Below are positions 50,495 through 61,035 of a stretch of DNA of 64,000 nt, in pieces. The position numbers and the translations under genes were made by a program. The number at the start of each line of letters is the position of its first letter. The stretch's first letter is position 1. This DNA is from Cyclobacteriaceae bacterium (GTDB lineage: Bacteria; Bacteroidota; Bacteroidia; Cytophagales; Cyclobacteriaceae): contig JAEUUE010000075.1 of assembly GCA_016787605.1 (NCBI GenBank), forward strand, positions 1-64,000, written 5' to 3'. The notes beneath the pieces were generated by a model. The model was not told the DNA's origin. It was given only the letters and a program-made list of their open reading frames with translations, and ran no database searches.

Positions 50495-51733
50495 CTACCA
50501 ATTGGATCCGGCGCGGATCATGGCGCAACGGAAGCCAATAGTTGCTGTAGCAGAGTCCTCGTCGAGAAAGCGGCGAGTACCCGGAGACATCCAGTAAGCG
50601 ACATCTTTCCAGGAGCCACCTTTGTATACGCGAGCTTTATCGGTAATCAGGGAGGTGAATGCGGAGGGATCCTTTTCAATGTTGTTATAAAGATTGTCGC
50701 GGGTATTCCCGGCAGCATTGTCGAGGAAGCCGTCACGACGGATCGGGTTGAGATCGTCGAAATCCTGGTAGGAGAGAGGACGATACACATCCATGACCCA
50801 CTCGCTCACGTTGCCCGCCATGTTATAGAGACCATAATCATTGGGGGGGAATTCATAGATATACGAGGTGATCAGCGCGCCATCGTTGAGGCGACCAGCA
50901 ATACCGGCATAGTCACCACGGCCGCGCTTGAAGTTCGCCAGGAAGAAGCCCATCTGTTTACCGTACGGATTGCGGAGAGCGTGACCATCCCAGGGATAAA
51001 TGCGCTGGTGCGTCTGCATTTCTTCCAGCCATTGGGTGCCTACGAGCGCTTGTGCCGCGTATTCCCATTCGGCTTCTGTGGGCAGGCGATAGGACGGGAT
51101 TACAATACCCGACTCCAGGGGAATTCGACCACCGGCCGGAACTTCAGGAAGCTCCTGTCCGGATTCTTTGAGTAACTGTTGGTTGACCGCATTGGTACGC
51201 CACTTCGCGTAGCTGGTAGCCTGTTTCCAGCTTACACCCACCACGGGGAAATAGCGGAAGCCCGGATAACGGAGGTAGTGATCAACATAGGGATCATTGA
51301 AGGCCAGTTTTCCAACCCAAACGGTGGTATCCGGCAGGGCAGCCTGGTATACTTCCTGGGTCGAATCCTTGGCCAGGTAAAACATGTATTCGAGCCAGTG
51401 AATATTGGCGATTTCAGTCTCATCCATGTAGAAAGACGCCACGGAGACCGTTCTTTCGATGTTGTCACGATAGGACATCACATCCTCCTCAAAGGAGCCC
51501 ATGATGGCACGGCCGCCTTCGATAAAGACGGTATTGGGGGCATCGGGCTGGCCCTGGAAGTCAGGAACCTTGAATCCGCTGGTTTCTTCATCATTATAAG
51601 GAAGATTCGTTGCGGTACTCATCTGTCCCGGATTGATGGCCGTGGGTTTCGAGTTCTTCTTGCCTATCAGTGAACACGATCCCATGACAAGAACGCAGCC
51701 AACCAGAACGAGAACACTCTTTATACGCTTCAT
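50495..51733 (-). CDS. gldJ: Gliding motility / type IX secretion lipoprotein GldJ
   Basis: A 412-residue lipoprotein (MKRIKSVLVLVGCVLVMGSC, Cys20) with a formylglycine-generating-enzyme (SUMF1) fold from about residue 68 (FIEGGRAIMGSFEEDVM, FYMDETEIANIHWLEYM, SYRLPTEAEWEYAA, AGNVSEWVMDVYRP, VYKGGSWKDVAYWMSPGTRRFLD). The catalytic Cys of true FGEs is absent at the usual place, so it is structural. GldJ is required for gliding and T9SS stability in Flavobacterium. The ALPDTTVWVGKLAFNDPYVDHYLRYPGFRYFPVVGVSW block distinguishes it from GldK. It lies downstream of mfd on the same strand. Confidence 0.88.
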   Translation of the reverse strand: MKRIKSVLVLVGCVLVMGSCSLIGKKNSKPTAINPGQMSTATNLPYNDEETSGFKVPDFQGQPDAPNTVFIEGGRAIMGSFEEDVMSYRDNIERTVSVASFYMDETEIANIHWLEYMFYLAKDSTQEVYQAALPDTTVWVGKLAFNDPYVDHYLRYPGFRYFPVVGVSWKQATSYAKWRTNAVNQQLLKESGQELPEVPAGGRIPLESGIVIPSYRLPTEAEWEYAAQALVGTQWLEEMQTHQRIYPWDGHALRNPYGKQMGFFLANFKRGRGDYAGIAGRLNDGALITSYIYEFPPNDYGLYNMAGNVSEWVMDVYRPLSYQDFDDLNPIRRDGFLDNAAGNTRDNLYNNIEKDPSAFTSLITDKARVYKGGSWKDVAYWMSPGTRRFLDEDSATATIGFRCAMIRAGSNW

Positions 51734-51905
51734 TGTATCGGGTGTTAGAGACTAAAGCAACCGCTAATATAAACAGATAATTCGGTGTTTTCCAAAGCGT
51801 AGCCTTTTTTTGGTGAATCCTTGGTGCAGGTCCGGCGTACTCCGCCATAACGCGCAAAGGTTCAGAACTATTGCGGCCCTAATGATCGAATTGCTGAAGG
51901 TTTTC

Positions 51906-54900
51906 TTATGCTATTTCCTGGGCCAACGGCTCCAGTAACCGGAGAGCGTCATCGACACTGGGGATGTTTTCGATCATCAAGGTGGGCTTGCCCACCTGGT
52001 CCTTGAGTCGGCATTGTTTCGGATGTGACTGTATGAAGGCCAGGACCCGGCCGAAGACCGCGGAGCGAAAATATTTATCCTGCCCAATGAAGGTGGCCCG
52101 TACTTTTCCGTTTTTCAGGGACACTTTTTCAAAACCCAGCCGCTCACAACTCCACCGGAGACGCACGGTATTGATCAACTGCATCACCGATGGAGGGATG
52201 GCGCCAAACCGATCGCGAAGCCCGTTCATGAACACCTGAAGCGCTTCTTCTTCCCGCACATCATCCAGCGCGGCATAGAGCTGGAGACGCTCCCGCGTGC
52301 TGGGTACGTAGGTTTCCGGAATCAGGATTTCGAGATCGGTTTCGATCACGCAATCCGGCACCAGTTGCTTGGCCTTTTCAGAAAGTTCCTCAGCAAAGAG
52401 TTCCTTGAACTCACTCTCCTTTAGTTCCTGGATCGCATCATCCAGGATTTTATGATACGTGTCGAATCCCAGGTCGTTGATGAATCCGCTTTGTTCAGCG
52501 CCGAGTAAGTTGCCGGCGCCGCGTATATCAAGATCTCGCATGGCGACCTTGAAACCATCGCCGAGATCCGAAAACTCTTCCAAGGCGGCCAATCGTTTGC
52601 GGGAATCGGACGAGAGCACCGCAGTAGGAGGTGTGAGAAGGTAACAGAATGCCTTCTTGTTGGATCGCCCTACACGACCACGCATCTGATGGAGGTCACT
52701 CAATCCAAAGAGTTGGGCCTGGTTGATGATGATGGTATTGGCGTTTGGTATATCCAGGCCGGATTCAATGATGTTGGTCGATACGAGCACGTCGTATTCT
52801 CCCTCGATAAACCGCACCATCACTTTTTCAAGCTTATCGCCATCCATTTGACCATGGGCGATACCGATGCGGGCATCGGGGACCAGTTTATATATGGTGT
52901 TGGCAATGCTCTCGATGTCGCTGATCCGGTTGTGAACAAAGAACACCTGGCCGCCTCGCCGAAGTTCTACCCGAATAGCATCTCGTATGATCTCTTCATT
53001 AAATGTATGAAGCTCCGTGGTAACGGGTTGCCGGTTGGGTGGCGGAGTAGCGATGATGCTGAGGTCACGGGCCCCCATCAGGGAGAAGTGAAGCGTTCGC
53101 GGAATGGGCGTGGCGGTGAGCGTGAGCACATCGATACTCACCCGGAGTTCCTTGAGACGGTCTTTGGCCTTGACGCCAAACTTCTGCTCCTCATCGATGA
53201 TCAGCAGGCCAAGATTCTTGAAGGAAACGTCTTTGCTGATAATCCGATGGGTACCGATAAGAATGTTGATGGTGCCTTGCTCCGTATCGTGAAGGATTTG
53301 TTTGATTTCCTTTTCGCTCTTGAACCGGGAGACATAGGCGATCTTGACCGGAAAATTGGCCAGCCGTTCGGAGAAGGTTCTGAAATGCTGCATGGCCAGG
53401 ATCGTAGTGGGGACCAATACGGCAACCTGCTTTCCATCAGCGGTGGCCTTGAAGGCAGCCCTCACAGCGACCTCGGTTTTGCCGAACCCGACATCTCCGC
53501 AAACCAGGCGGTCCATGGGGTGGGGCGATTCCATGTCGCGCTTGACATCGTCGGTGGCCTTGGCCTGGTCGGGAGTGTCTTCATAGATAAAGGAGCTCTC
53601 CAGTTCAGCCTGAAGAAAACTGTCGGAGGAAAAGGCAAAACCGGGCGCCTGCTTCCGCTTCGCGTAGAGGGATATCAGGTCACGGGCAATGTCCTTAACC
53701 TGCTTCCTGACCTTCGCTTTTTTATGCTCCCACTCATCGGTCCCCAGCTTGCTGATCACCGGAGGGACACCTTCCTTACCCGTGTACCGGGAGATCTTAT
53801 GCAGCGCATGGACGCTGACATACAACAAATCGTTGTCGCGAAAAACCAGCCGAACCGCTTCCTGCTGACGACCGTTGACTTCCTTTTTCTCGAGCCCGGC
53901 AAACTTGCCTATGCCATAGTCGATGTGTGTCACGAAATCACCCGGCTGAAGACCCTGGAGTTCGCGAAACGTCAGCGCTTTGGATTTGGTGAATTTCTCC
54001 TTGGTCTTATGCCGATGGTACCGGTCGAAAATCTGGTGGTCGGTGTAGCCAACGATTTTGAGGTTATGATCGACAAATCCGCGACACAGGGGAAAGTCGA
54101 GCGACTGAAACCTGAGATCAGGTTGAATTTCCTCGAAGATACCCCGCAGGCGATCTAACTGCCGGGCCTGTTCGGCGGCAATGAAATTGGCATAGCCCTG
54201 GAGCTGGTGGTCAACCAGGTTTTTGGCAAGGAGTTCGAAATTCTTGTTGAAGGCGGGTTGGGGCGAAGACCGGAATTCGATGGCGCGGGCTTGAGGGAAA
54301 TAACTGCGACTGCCGAATTCAATGATTGCATGTTCGTCCAGCTCGCCGATGAATTCTTCGCCGGAGACAAACAAATGATGTGGCTCCAGGGCCAGTCGCG
54401 CTCCGCTATCGCGCACAATGCGGTCAAAGCTTGCCGTCGCTTTGTCAAAGCAGGTTTTCAGGATATCGGCAGTACGCTGGGTGTCCTTGATCCAGATGCG
54501 CGTATTGTCAGGCAGAAAAGTGATCAGGGATTGTCGTTCTTCCTTCTCCAGCCGCGATTGTACATTGGGCATAAGATTGATGGTTTCCACGGTGGAAACC
54601 GAAAGCTGGGATCCCGGGTCAAAACTCCGGATGCTGTCGACTTCTTCCCCCGAAAGCTCCATGCGATAGGGGAGATCGTGGGCAAATGAGAACACATCAA
54701 TGATCCCGCCGCGGATGGCGAATTGCCCCGCCTCATAGACGAAGTCTGTTTTTTCAAAATCGTAGGTAAAGAGAAACTCTTCCAGGAATTCCCGGTTCAG
54801 CGAGGATCCTACTTTAATGGTCAGGGTATTCTTCTGAAGGGCGGTTTTGGTTATCACCTTTTCAGAGAGCGCTTCGGGATAGGTGACTACCAGCTGAGCG

Positions 54901-55253
54901 CCCGCGTGCAAACTGAGACTGTTAAGCGTCTCGGCCCGCATGAGAATATTCGCATTCTCTGTTTCGTCATATTCATACGGCCTCTTATAGGACATCGGAA
55001 AGAAGAAAACTTCCTTGTCACCGAGGAGGCTCTGAAGATCACTGTAGAACGCCGCTGCCTGGTCTTTGTCTTCCAGGATAACAAGGTGAACCGTCCGAAG
55101 GCTTCGCTGCAAGGCAGCGATAAGGAGGGCATCGAGGCTTCCGGAGAGTCCTTTGAGTCGAATGGGTTTGGAAACGGACGCACGAATCCCTTCAGCCAGG
55201 TTTTGAACCAGGCTGTCGGACTGATAAAGGGCCAGGAAATCAGCCGCCTTCAC
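51906..55253 (-). CDS. mfd: Transcription-repair coupling factor Mfd
   Basis: A 1115-residue ATP-dependent translocase that removes stalled RNA polymerase and recruits UvrA. The UvrB-like N-terminus (about 1-350) is followed by the RNAP-interacting domain ([18 protein letters not shown]), helicase domains with Walker [18 protein letters not shown] and [37 protein letters not shown], and the TRG motif ([35 protein letters not shown]). The C-terminal autoinhibitory region ends near [17 protein letters not shown]. The length is typical. It is convergent or independent of gldJ (172-nt gap). Confidence 0.95.
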   Translation of the reverse strand: MKAADFLALYQSDSLVQNLAEGIRASVSKPIRLKGLSGSLDALLIAALQRSLRTVHLVILEDKDQAAAFYSDLQSLLGDKEVFFFPMSYKRPYEYDETENANILMRAETLNSLSLHAGAQLVVTYPEALSEKVITKTALQKNTLTIKVGSSLNREFLEEFLFTYDFEKTDFVYEAGQFAIRGGIIDVFSFAHDLPYRMELSGEEVDSIRSFDPGSQLSVSTVETINLMPNVQSRLEKEERQSLITFLPDNTRIWIKDTQRTADILKTCFDKATASFDRIVRDSGARLALEPHHLFVSGEEFIGELDEHAIIEFGSRSYFPQARAIEFRSSPQPAFNKNFELLAKNLVDHQLQGYANFIAAEQARQLDRLRGIFEEIQPDLRFQSLDFPLCRGFVDHNLKIVGYTDHQIFDRYHRHKTKEKFTKSKALTFRELQGLQPGDFVTHIDYGIGKFAGLEKKEVNGRQQEAVRLVFRDNDLLYVSVHALHKISRYTGKEGVPPVISKLGTDEWEHKKAKVRKQVKDIARDLISLYAKRKQAPGFAFSSDSFLQAELESSFIYEDTPDQAKATDDVKRDMESPHPMDRLVCGDVGFGKTEVAVRAAFKATADGKQVAVLVPTTILAMQHFRTFSERLANFPVKIAYVSRFKSEKEIKQILHDTEQGTINILIGTHRIISKDVSFKNLGLLIIDEEQKFGVKAKDRLKELRVSIDVLTLTATPIPRTLHFSLMGARDLSIIATPPPNRQPVTTELHTFNEEIIRDAIRVELRRGGQVFFVHNRISDIESIANTIYKLVPDARIGIAHGQMDGDKLEKVMVRFIEGEYDVLVSTNIIESGLDIPNANTIIINQAQLFGLSDLHQMRGRVGRSNKKAFCYLLTPPTAVLSSDSRKRLAALEEFSDLGDGFKVAMRDLDIRGAGNLLGAEQSGFINDLGFDTYHKILDDAIQELKESEFKELFAEELSEKAKQLVPDCVIETDLEILIPETYVPSTRERLQLYAALDDVREEEALQVFMNGLRDRFGAIPPSVMQLINTVRLRWSCERLGFEKVSLKNGKVRATFIGQDKYFRSAVFGRVLAFIQSHPKQCRLKDQVGKPTLMIENIPSVDDALRLLEPLAQEIA

Positions 55254-55337
55254 GTTCCTTCAAAGGCTGCAAAAGTAGGCGGAGCGTTGGCGGCATCCAA
55301 GCGGCGATGTACTGGGCCCGCTTTTGTATCTTTGATT

Positions 55338-55532
55338 ATGGAGAATGTGAAACTGCTGATCCTCTTCCTGACGATCGCTTGCCTTCTTTTTCTGATGATC
55401 GGACTTTTCCGGCCCTGGGCCATGCTTTGGTGGGAGGATGTTCAAAACCGAGCCAAAGTGATCAAGTCCTATGGATCGCTTGCCGTGGTTTTCGCCCTCA
55501 TCTACAAGGCAATGGATTATTATTTTCCTTAG
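55338..55532 (+). CDS. Small conserved membrane protein (64 aa)
   Basis: A 64-residue protein with two hydrophobic segments (about 6-24, LLILFLTIACLLFLMIGLF, and about 44-60) around WAMLWWEDVQNRAKVIKSYG. I have seen this short layout (hydrophobic, W-rich, then an NRxKVxxxYG segment) as a recurring small protein in Bacteroidota, though the role is unknown. It is divergent from mfd (84-nt gap), and its stop codon abuts the stop codon of the THUMP-like gene on the other strand. Confidence 0.6.
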   Translation: MENVKLLILFLTIACLLFLMIGLFRPWAMLWWEDVQNRAKVIKSYGSLAVVFALIYKAMDYYFP

Positions 55533-56723
55533 TTACCGAATCCGGTCGGCGAGCAAAGCGATCGGTTTTTCAGCACGCGTACAAATCAGGTATTGTTGCC
55601 CGCCTTCCCGGAGCCCGGTCTTTCGCAGGATTTCTTCCACGCTCAACGGATGATTGCGGGTCAGAATATTTGCATAGCCGTTTTCGAATTGCTCATGGAG
55701 ACGGGAATGAAGCGTCACGTGTTCAATGACGCGGAAGATTCGTCCGGGAAATTCCGGCTTCTGTTCTTCGGATGTATATAAATGGGTGTCGGGCCCCAGT
55801 TTATCCAATTCGAATCGCTCACCGACCAATTTAAACGCTCCTGATTTGAGAATCGCGGCATGAGGCTCGTACAAAAATGCTTGTGGCGGTGAATAGGTGC
55901 TCTTGGCCGTTTTTTCCTGTTCCCAGGTGAAGGCCAATGGCGTGGGCTCGCCTGTCTTGCTGAGTTCGACGGCGTGAATGGTAGGTTGGTGTCTATCCGG
56001 ATGACGTTTCAGGTGAATGATAATCTCCTTGACCTCATTTTCAACTGACAACACGATGAACTGATCAATAACGCCCAGTTCCCGCTGCACTTGCTTGAGG
56101 TCAAGAAGAGGCGAGGCCTTAATCATCAAATGAAGACCTTTCCGGAGCAGTTCGGTCTTCAAAGCGACCACATCGGGCGTACAGTCTCCCAGTCGATATA
56201 CCTTCCGTGATCCCTGCCGGCGGGAGGGATCGACATAGATCAGGTCGAATGCCCCCTTGCTGTTCTTCAGGAAATCTTCGGCTGTTTGTCCGTGGTAGCT
56301 TATGTGATCGGCTCCCAGCCGCAAGTGATTATGACGCACAAGCTCAAGAAGGCTGAGCTCCGGTTCAATGTATTCCAGTTGGGGAAACGACTGGCTGACA
56401 AAAAAGGCATCCACACCAAAACCCCCGGTAAGATCAGCCGCGTGATGACCGTGGACAAGTTGCTGTTTGTATTTAGCGGTCAGTTCCGACGAGCATTGTT
56501 CCAGGGAAATACTCGGGGGATAGACGATACCGGGTGTTCGATACCAGAGGGGCAATTTTTCTTTGGCTTTCCGGCGTCCCTGGATTTGAGTGGCGATCCA
56601 GGATGGCGGAAGACCCAGGATTTCGCGGCGAGAGAGCAGCAGTGCCTGTACATCGGTATTTTCGTTGGAAACGATGAATTCCTGTACTTCCGGGCGGGTA
56701 ATCCGGTTGAGAAAGTCGTCCAT
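55533..56723 (-). CDS. THUMP-like domain class I methyltransferase
   Basis: A 396-residue protein. The SAM-binding motif is HAADLTGGFGVDAFFVS, followed by IEPELSLLELVRHNHLRLGA and LIYVDPSRRQGSRKVYRLGDCTPDVV, typical of nucleic-acid methyltransferases. The C-terminal part (about 290-396, AAILKSGAFKLVGERF… ILTRNHPLSVEEILRKTGLREGGQQYLI) resembles the THUMP-like domain found in such proteins. The likely substrate is RNA, but this is not proven. It starts 76 nt from the divergent MFS transporter gene. Confidence 0.82.
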   Translation of the reverse strand: MDDFLNRITRPEVQEFIVSNENTDVQALLLSRREILGLPPSWIATQIQGRRKAKEKLPLWYRTPGIVYPPSISLEQCSSELTAKYKQQLVHGHHAADLTGGFGVDAFFVSQSFPQLEYIEPELSLLELVRHNHLRLGADHISYHGQTAEDFLKNSKGAFDLIYVDPSRRQGSRKVYRLGDCTPDVVALKTELLRKGLHLMIKASPLLDLKQVQRELGVIDQFIVLSVENEVKEIIIHLKRHPDRHQPTIHAVELSKTGEPTPLAFTWEQEKTAKSTYSPPQAFLYEPHAAILKSGAFKLVGERFELDKLGPDTHLYTSEEQKPEFPGRIFRVIEHVTLHSRLHEQFENGYANILTRNHPLSVEEILRKTGLREGGQQYLICTRAEKPIALLADRIR

Positions 56724-56799
56724 GATTGCAGGGCAAATTACGCAAACTTGTTTGGTGTCCGTTCAGGGAAGTTCGATCTTCGCCGCTTCGTTGTTTGTT

Positions 56800-57990
56800 A
56801 TGCGCAAACCCATTGTCGTCATCTTCGTCACCATCTTTATCGACATGCTGGGTTTTGGCATTATTATTCCCATCCTGCCGATCTTCTCCAAGGAACTGGG
56901 TGCAGCCAACTACCAGGTGGGGCTGATTGCGATGAGCTACCCCATCATGAACTTCCTGTTTGCTCCATTTTGGGGATCCCTCAGCGATCGGTACGGGCGA
57001 AGGCCCATTATTTTGGGGAGTGTTTTTCTCACGACGCTCGCCTACCTGATCTTTTCCCAGGCGACAACGTTATGGATTCTGCTGCTTTCGCGCACGTTGT
57101 CGGGGATTGGATCCGCGAACCTTTCTGTAGCACAGGCCTATGTCGCCGATGTATCAAAGCCGGAAGAACGGGCGAAAGCCATGGGACTTATCGGCGCAGC
57201 CTTTGGCCTCGGATTCATCATCGGGCCCACGGCAGGAGGTTATCTGAAAAGCATGTCTAGCGTTGGCCATGTGGACTGGGTGGGCTACGGAGCTGCTGCC
57301 ATTTGCCTGGTCAACCTGCTGCTTGCCTATTTTAATCTTCCGGAGTCGCTGACGGTTCGCAAGAAAGAGGTGACTTTCAATTTCCGAATCGTGTCGGGGA
57401 TTTTGGCGGAATTGCGTCGACCGGTGATTCGGGAGCTGCTGCTGATCAACTTCATCTTCATCACGGCCTTCATGATCATGCAAATTGCCGCCTCGCTCTT
57501 CTGGCGTGAATCGATCGGATTGACGGAAGTGCAGATGGGCTACATGTTCGCCTTTATCGGAGCGCTGACGGTGGTGGTGCAAGGCGGCCTGGTGGGGAGA
57601 GCAGTGAAACATTTTGGTGAATTTCGGTTGCTGATGGTGGGCAGCATTCTTTCACTCATCGCCTTTGCCATGATTCCGTGGGTAGACTCCAGCACGTTTA
57701 TTCCCTGGGAGTTGCTGGCCTTTGCACTCCTCGCGCTGGCCAACGGATGCATCACGCCATCCATTACCTCCCTGCTTTCCAAGTCGGCCGACGCCAGGGA
57801 AGTAGGACAAGTGCTGGGTGTGAATCAGTCGTTTGGTTCCGTGGCGCGCGCAGCAGGGATGGCGCTGAGCGGATTCTTGTATGAATTTGACTTGCACCTG
57901 CCTTTCCTGGCCAGTGCGGGCCTCATGATTCTGTGTGTTTGGCTCGCCTCCCTGATCCGGCCGTCCGCTCCGGTGGTAGTCAATGGATAA
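56800..57990 (+). CDS. MFS transporter (TetA/drug:H+ antiporter-like)
   Basis: A 396-residue 12-helix transporter starting MRKPIVVIFVTIFIDMLGFGIIIPILPIF. The TetA-like motif A GSLSDRYGRRPIILG (loop 2-3) and motif C AFGLGFIIGPTAGGYL (helix 5) mark the drug/proton antiporter group; the central loop contains TVRKKEVTFNF. Substrate unknown. The start at 56800 was chosen because upstream codons overlap the divergent THUMP-like gene. It ends 11 nt inside the convergent NicO/UreH-like gene (57980). Confidence 0.88.
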   Translation: MRKPIVVIFVTIFIDMLGFGIIIPILPIFSKELGAANYQVGLIAMSYPIMNFLFAPFWGSLSDRYGRRPIILGSVFLTTLAYLIFSQATTLWILLLSRTLSGIGSANLSVAQAYVADVSKPEERAKAMGLIGAAFGLGFIIGPTAGGYLKSMSSVGHVDWVGYGAAAICLVNLLLAYFNLPESLTVRKKEVTFNFRIVSGILAELRRPVIRELLLINFIFITAFMIMQIAASLFWRESIGLTEVQMGYMFAFIGALTVVVQGGLVGRAVKHFGEFRLLMVGSILSLIAFAMIPWVDSSTFIPWELLAFALLALANGCITPSITSLLSKSADAREVGQVLGVNQSFGSVARAAGMALSGFLYEFDLHLPFLASAGLMILCVWLASLIRPSAPVVVNG

Positions 57991-58591
57991 AATAGGAGAG
58001 GATTCCGGTCAGGATCAGTGTAATCCCCGTAATGATTCCAGCGTTGTGCTCGAGGCTATGCCAGTTCAGGCGGAGCACGGACCGATAAGTTATCCGCACC
58101 CAGACGACCATGCCGGTGACGGTAACTACGGTGTAGAGAACGGCAATAAAGCCGGAGAACAGGAAACCATAGGTTCCCGCAACCAGGAAGTAAGGTTCGA
58201 TTTCAAAACAGGGGGAGAAGAACATGGCCAGGGCAAGAGAAAAGACGATTCGACTATGCGAGGCCTGTTCGGGATGCCCATGAAGATGGAAATGATGATG
58301 CCGGCTGTGCTGATAGATGAAATAGAAGCCCAGTGCGATCAGGAGGCCGGGAGCGATGAGGCGCGAAAAATTTTCAATCCGGCCAGCCAGCTGTGAGCCG
58401 GCCAGCGCCAGAAGCATGCCGATCAGTACCGTGCTGGCCGCATGAGCTAGCCCGGACAGCAGCGTGATGCGCGTGACCTGTCCAAGGGACCAGTTCTCTT
58501 TTTTGCCTATGGCAAGGATGGGAAGCCAGTGGTTGGGAATGAGCGCATGCAGCACACTCAGCGCCAGGCTGCCGGCGATCAGGGTAATCAT
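57980..58591 (-). CDS. NicO/UreH-like membrane protein with histidine-rich loop
   Basis: A 203-residue protein with about six transmembrane helices. Helix 1 contains the HALIPNHW motif (as in HX4DH-type Ni/Co transporters), helix 2 the GLAHAAST motif. A central loop is His-rich (HSRHHHFHLHGHPE, about residues 95-108). This combination is typical of NicO/RcnA or UreH-type metal transporters. It is the last gene of the CzcA-CzcC-CzcB operon (21-nt gap), so metal transport or sensing for that efflux system is likely. Ni/Co/Zn specificity is not clear. Confidence 0.78.
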   Translation of the reverse strand: MITLIAGSLALSVLHALIPNHWLPILAIGKKENWSLGQVTRITLLSGLAHAASTVLIGMLLALAGSQLAGRIENFSRLIAPGLLIALGFYFIYQHSRHHHFHLHGHPEQASHSRIVFSLALAMFFSPCFEIEPYFLVAGTYGFLFSGFIAVLYTVVTVTGMVVWVRITYRSVLRLNWHSLEHNAGIITGITLILTGILSYFIH

Positions 58592-58612
58592 CCCGCAAAG
58601 GTAAGCTAAGGC

Positions 58613-59749
58613 TTATTCTTCCCCTTCACTGCTTTTTAGTTTTGAAAGCAGCTTGTAGGCATTGCGGATAACGATGCCATCTTGCTCAGGCTTGATGTCG
58701 GAAGGCACAATGACCTCAACAAATCCATTTTCACGCATGCCCGTGGTGACCTCTACCATCCGGTAGACGCTTTCTCCCGCCTGCACAAAAATGACTTCTT
58801 TATCCTCGAAGTTAAGGACCGCTTCCTCGGGCAGCGAAGGGACATTGGCCGAGCCGGTTTGAATGATGGCCTTTAGGAACATTCCCGGCATGAGGTCCCG
58901 GTCTTCCTTGTCGAGGTGTGCATGAACCCGGACCGTGCGATCCCGGGTGATTTCGCGACCGACCAGGAAGATGGACGCAGTACGTTCGGTCGCTTCGTGG
59001 GCCAATTGAAAGCGGACTTTCTGACCAATGTGTATTCGGGGAATATCCCTCTCAAAGCAGGTCAGTTCTGCATGCAGGTGGTCGGTGTCGACAATGGTGA
59101 ACATTACTTCCGTGGGATCAATGAAGGCCCCCACGGCACTGTTGACCCGTGTCACGAATCCATTGATGGTTGATCGGAGTTCGATGGTGGATCGTATTTC
59201 CTCCGGCTTCAATTGGTCGGGATCCAGGCCGAGCATGCGGAGTTTTGCGGCCAGGCCACTCCTTCTGGCCTTCATGCTTTCAAGGTCTGCCAACGATCGT
59301 TGAAGCGTCTTTTGAGAGTTTACATTCTCAACGGAAAGCTTTTCCTGTCGCTGGTATTCCTGCTCGAGGTAAGTGACCTGGCTGCGGGTATCGAGAAAAT
59401 CCTGCTGCAACTGGATGTATTCAGGATTCTCAATGACGGCCAATACCTGACCCTTGGTAATGCGCATGCCCTGAAGGAGGGAGGTGGAACGGAGGAAACC
59501 GCCCAGGGGTGCCGTAATGTTGACAAGGTTTTGAGGGGGAACATCAAGCATCCCGGTCACAGGGATTCCTCCGCTGAGCGATCGCATTTCGATCTTTCCC
59601 AACTGAATACCGGACGCCTTTTGCTGCTGCGGCGAAACAAATACGCTGTCGCCGGAAAGTTCCTCCAGCGGGTTGGAGTTTTCACGGGTGGCATCGGATC
59701 CGCAGGAGGCCAGCACCACAAAGAAGGCAATAGTGAATAGTGATTTCAT
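58613..59749 (-). CDS. czcB: Heavy-metal efflux RND adaptor (CzcB-like)
   Basis: A 378-residue periplasmic adaptor lipoprotein (MKSLFTIAFFVVLASC, Cys16). A barrel-sandwich domain (VTGMLDVPPQNLVNITAPLGGFLRSTSLLQGMRITKGQVLAVIE) flanks a helical hairpin (about 105-165); the beta-barrel and C-terminal membrane-proximal domains follow (VRVHAHLDKEDRDLMPGMFLKAII). It has no extra N-terminal metal-binding domain. It joins CzcA in the inner membrane with CzcC in the outer membrane. It is 6 nt downstream of the TolC-type gene. Confidence 0.88.
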   Translation of the reverse strand: MKSLFTIAFFVVLASCGSDATRENSNPLEELSGDSVFVSPQQQKASGIQLGKIEMRSLSGGIPVTGMLDVPPQNLVNITAPLGGFLRSTSLLQGMRITKGQVLAVIENPEYIQLQQDFLDTRSQVTYLEQEYQRQEKLSVENVNSQKTLQRSLADLESMKARRSGLAAKLRMLGLDPDQLKPEEIRSTIELRSTINGFVTRVNSAVGAFIDPTEVMFTIVDTDHLHAELTCFERDIPRIHIGQKVRFQLAHEATERTASIFLVGREITRDRTVRVHAHLDKEDRDLMPGMFLKAIIQTGSANVPSLPEEAVLNFEDKEVIFVQAGESVYRMVEVTTGMRENGFVEVIVPSDIKPEQDGIVIRNAYKLLSKLKSSEGEE

Positions 59750-59755
59750 GAGGGG

Positions 59756-61033
59756 TCAATTTTTGGAGTAAGTGCCGGCCAGGAATTCCAGCATGAGGAT
59801 GCTTTTGTTGTAGTCGAATACTGTCTGAAGATAAGTCTCCTGGATGGACAAGGCTTGCTGGACATTCAGCCGGAAATCGGCCTGCCCGATATCACCTGCG
59901 CGAAAGGCTGCGGTGGACTGACGCAGCAGCAGTTGCGCGTTGGGTAGTGCAGACCGGGTATAATAGCTGAGACTACTGTTGTTTTTCTCGAACTGCTGCA
60001 CCGCCTGGCGCCATTCTCCCTGCAGTTGTTTTTCCATGGACTCTGCCTGGTACCGGGCTGATTCGCTACGGGCTCCCGCCGCCTTTACCCGGGCGGCCGG
60101 TGACACAAACCAAACGGGGATGGCCAGTCCAACCATGAACCCGGTGAACCGGTCGTCGGCAGAGAAAAGACGGTCGGTGCCATCGGGCTGGGTTTGAAAG
60201 CCAATGAGGCTTTGATTGAAATATCCAAGGGTCAGGTCCGGCAACACGCGATTTGCCTCCACACGTTTTTCTTGCTGCGCCACTGAACTCAGCGACTGCT
60301 GATAGGCGAGCATGGGATTGTCGGAAACTTGTCCTACATCATCGACGAGAGATGTAGTCATGGGCTGAAAATCACCAGTGGGAAAGCTGACTTCATCGGG
60401 AGTGTTCATCAGCACTCTCAGTTGCGCACGGAAAGTCAGCTGATCGGCGAGGTTTTGCACCATCTGGTTCTTGATTTCATTGTACCGGGTTTCGGCTGAT
60501 GTCTTTTGCAGGAGGGTGCCCTCACCGGTCGCCAGCTGCAGTGTGGTGGTTCGGACAAGCTCGGCGAACAGACTGTCCTGGCTCCGAAGGAGTTTTTCGC
60601 GCGCCATGAGGAATTGCAGAGCTTGGTAGACCAGTTTCACCTGGTAGATGAGTTCATTCCGCGACGCGGCTTCCCGGAAGCGACTGCTCTCCACCCGCAA
60701 TTCGCCGAGCCTGGATTGGCTGGTGAAGACTGTCGGGAACGGAAGGTTTTGCGTGATGGTCAGGTTGTTGTCTTTATTGAGACTGTTGTATTGCCCGGAC
60801 ATCCACATGGCCTGAAGTTTTGGAATGTCTACCGCGGTGCGCTTCAGGTGCGTGGCGGCTTCGGTTTCCGAGGCATTTGCCCTCAGCCGGGGATTCTGTT
60901 CAACCGCTGTTCGAATCGCCTCGTCAAGGGATACGATCCGCGCTTGTGAACGGGCAGGAGATGTCCACAGCAGCATGACCAGGATGACGGCCGTGCCGGT
61001 GAGTTTCATGATCGATGGATAGATCCGCATCAT
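59756..61033 (-). CDS. czcC: TolC-family outer-membrane protein (CzcC-like)
   Basis: A 425-residue outer-membrane channel. The signal peptide ends near residue 29 (LLWTSPARSQ). A two-fold repeated helical pattern follows (SLDEAIRTAVEQNPRLRANASETEAA; LANYNQSLIG-like segments and VQQALSIQETYLQTVFDYNKSILMLEFLAGTYSKN at the end). I placed the start at 61033, 3 nt from the CzcA stop; the longer frame has a non-ATG start and lies inside czcA. It should form the outer-membrane part of the CzcABC efflux system. Confidence 0.85.
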   Translation of the reverse strand: MMRIYPSIMKLTGTAVILVMLLWTSPARSQARIVSLDEAIRTAVEQNPRLRANASETEAATHLKRTAVDIPKLQAMWMSGQYNSLNKDNNLTITQNLPFPTVFTSQSRLGELRVESSRFREAASRNELIYQVKLVYQALQFLMAREKLLRSQDSLFAELVRTTTLQLATGEGTLLQKTSAETRYNEIKNQMVQNLADQLTFRAQLRVLMNTPDEVSFPTGDFQPMTTSLVDDVGQVSDNPMLAYQQSLSSVAQQEKRVEANRVLPDLTLGYFNQSLIGFQTQPDGTDRLFSADDRFTGFMVGLAIPVWFVSPAARVKAAGARSESARYQAESMEKQLQGEWRQAVQQFEKNNSSLSYYTRSALPNAQLLLRQSTAAFRAGDIGQADFRLNVQQALSIQETYLQTVFDYNKSILMLEFLAGTYSKN

Positions 61034-61035
61034 GG

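Noticed and set aside
55714..55722. TCACGTG inside the THUMP-like gene as a parS site
   Set aside because: Flanking bases do not fit the palindromic consensus.
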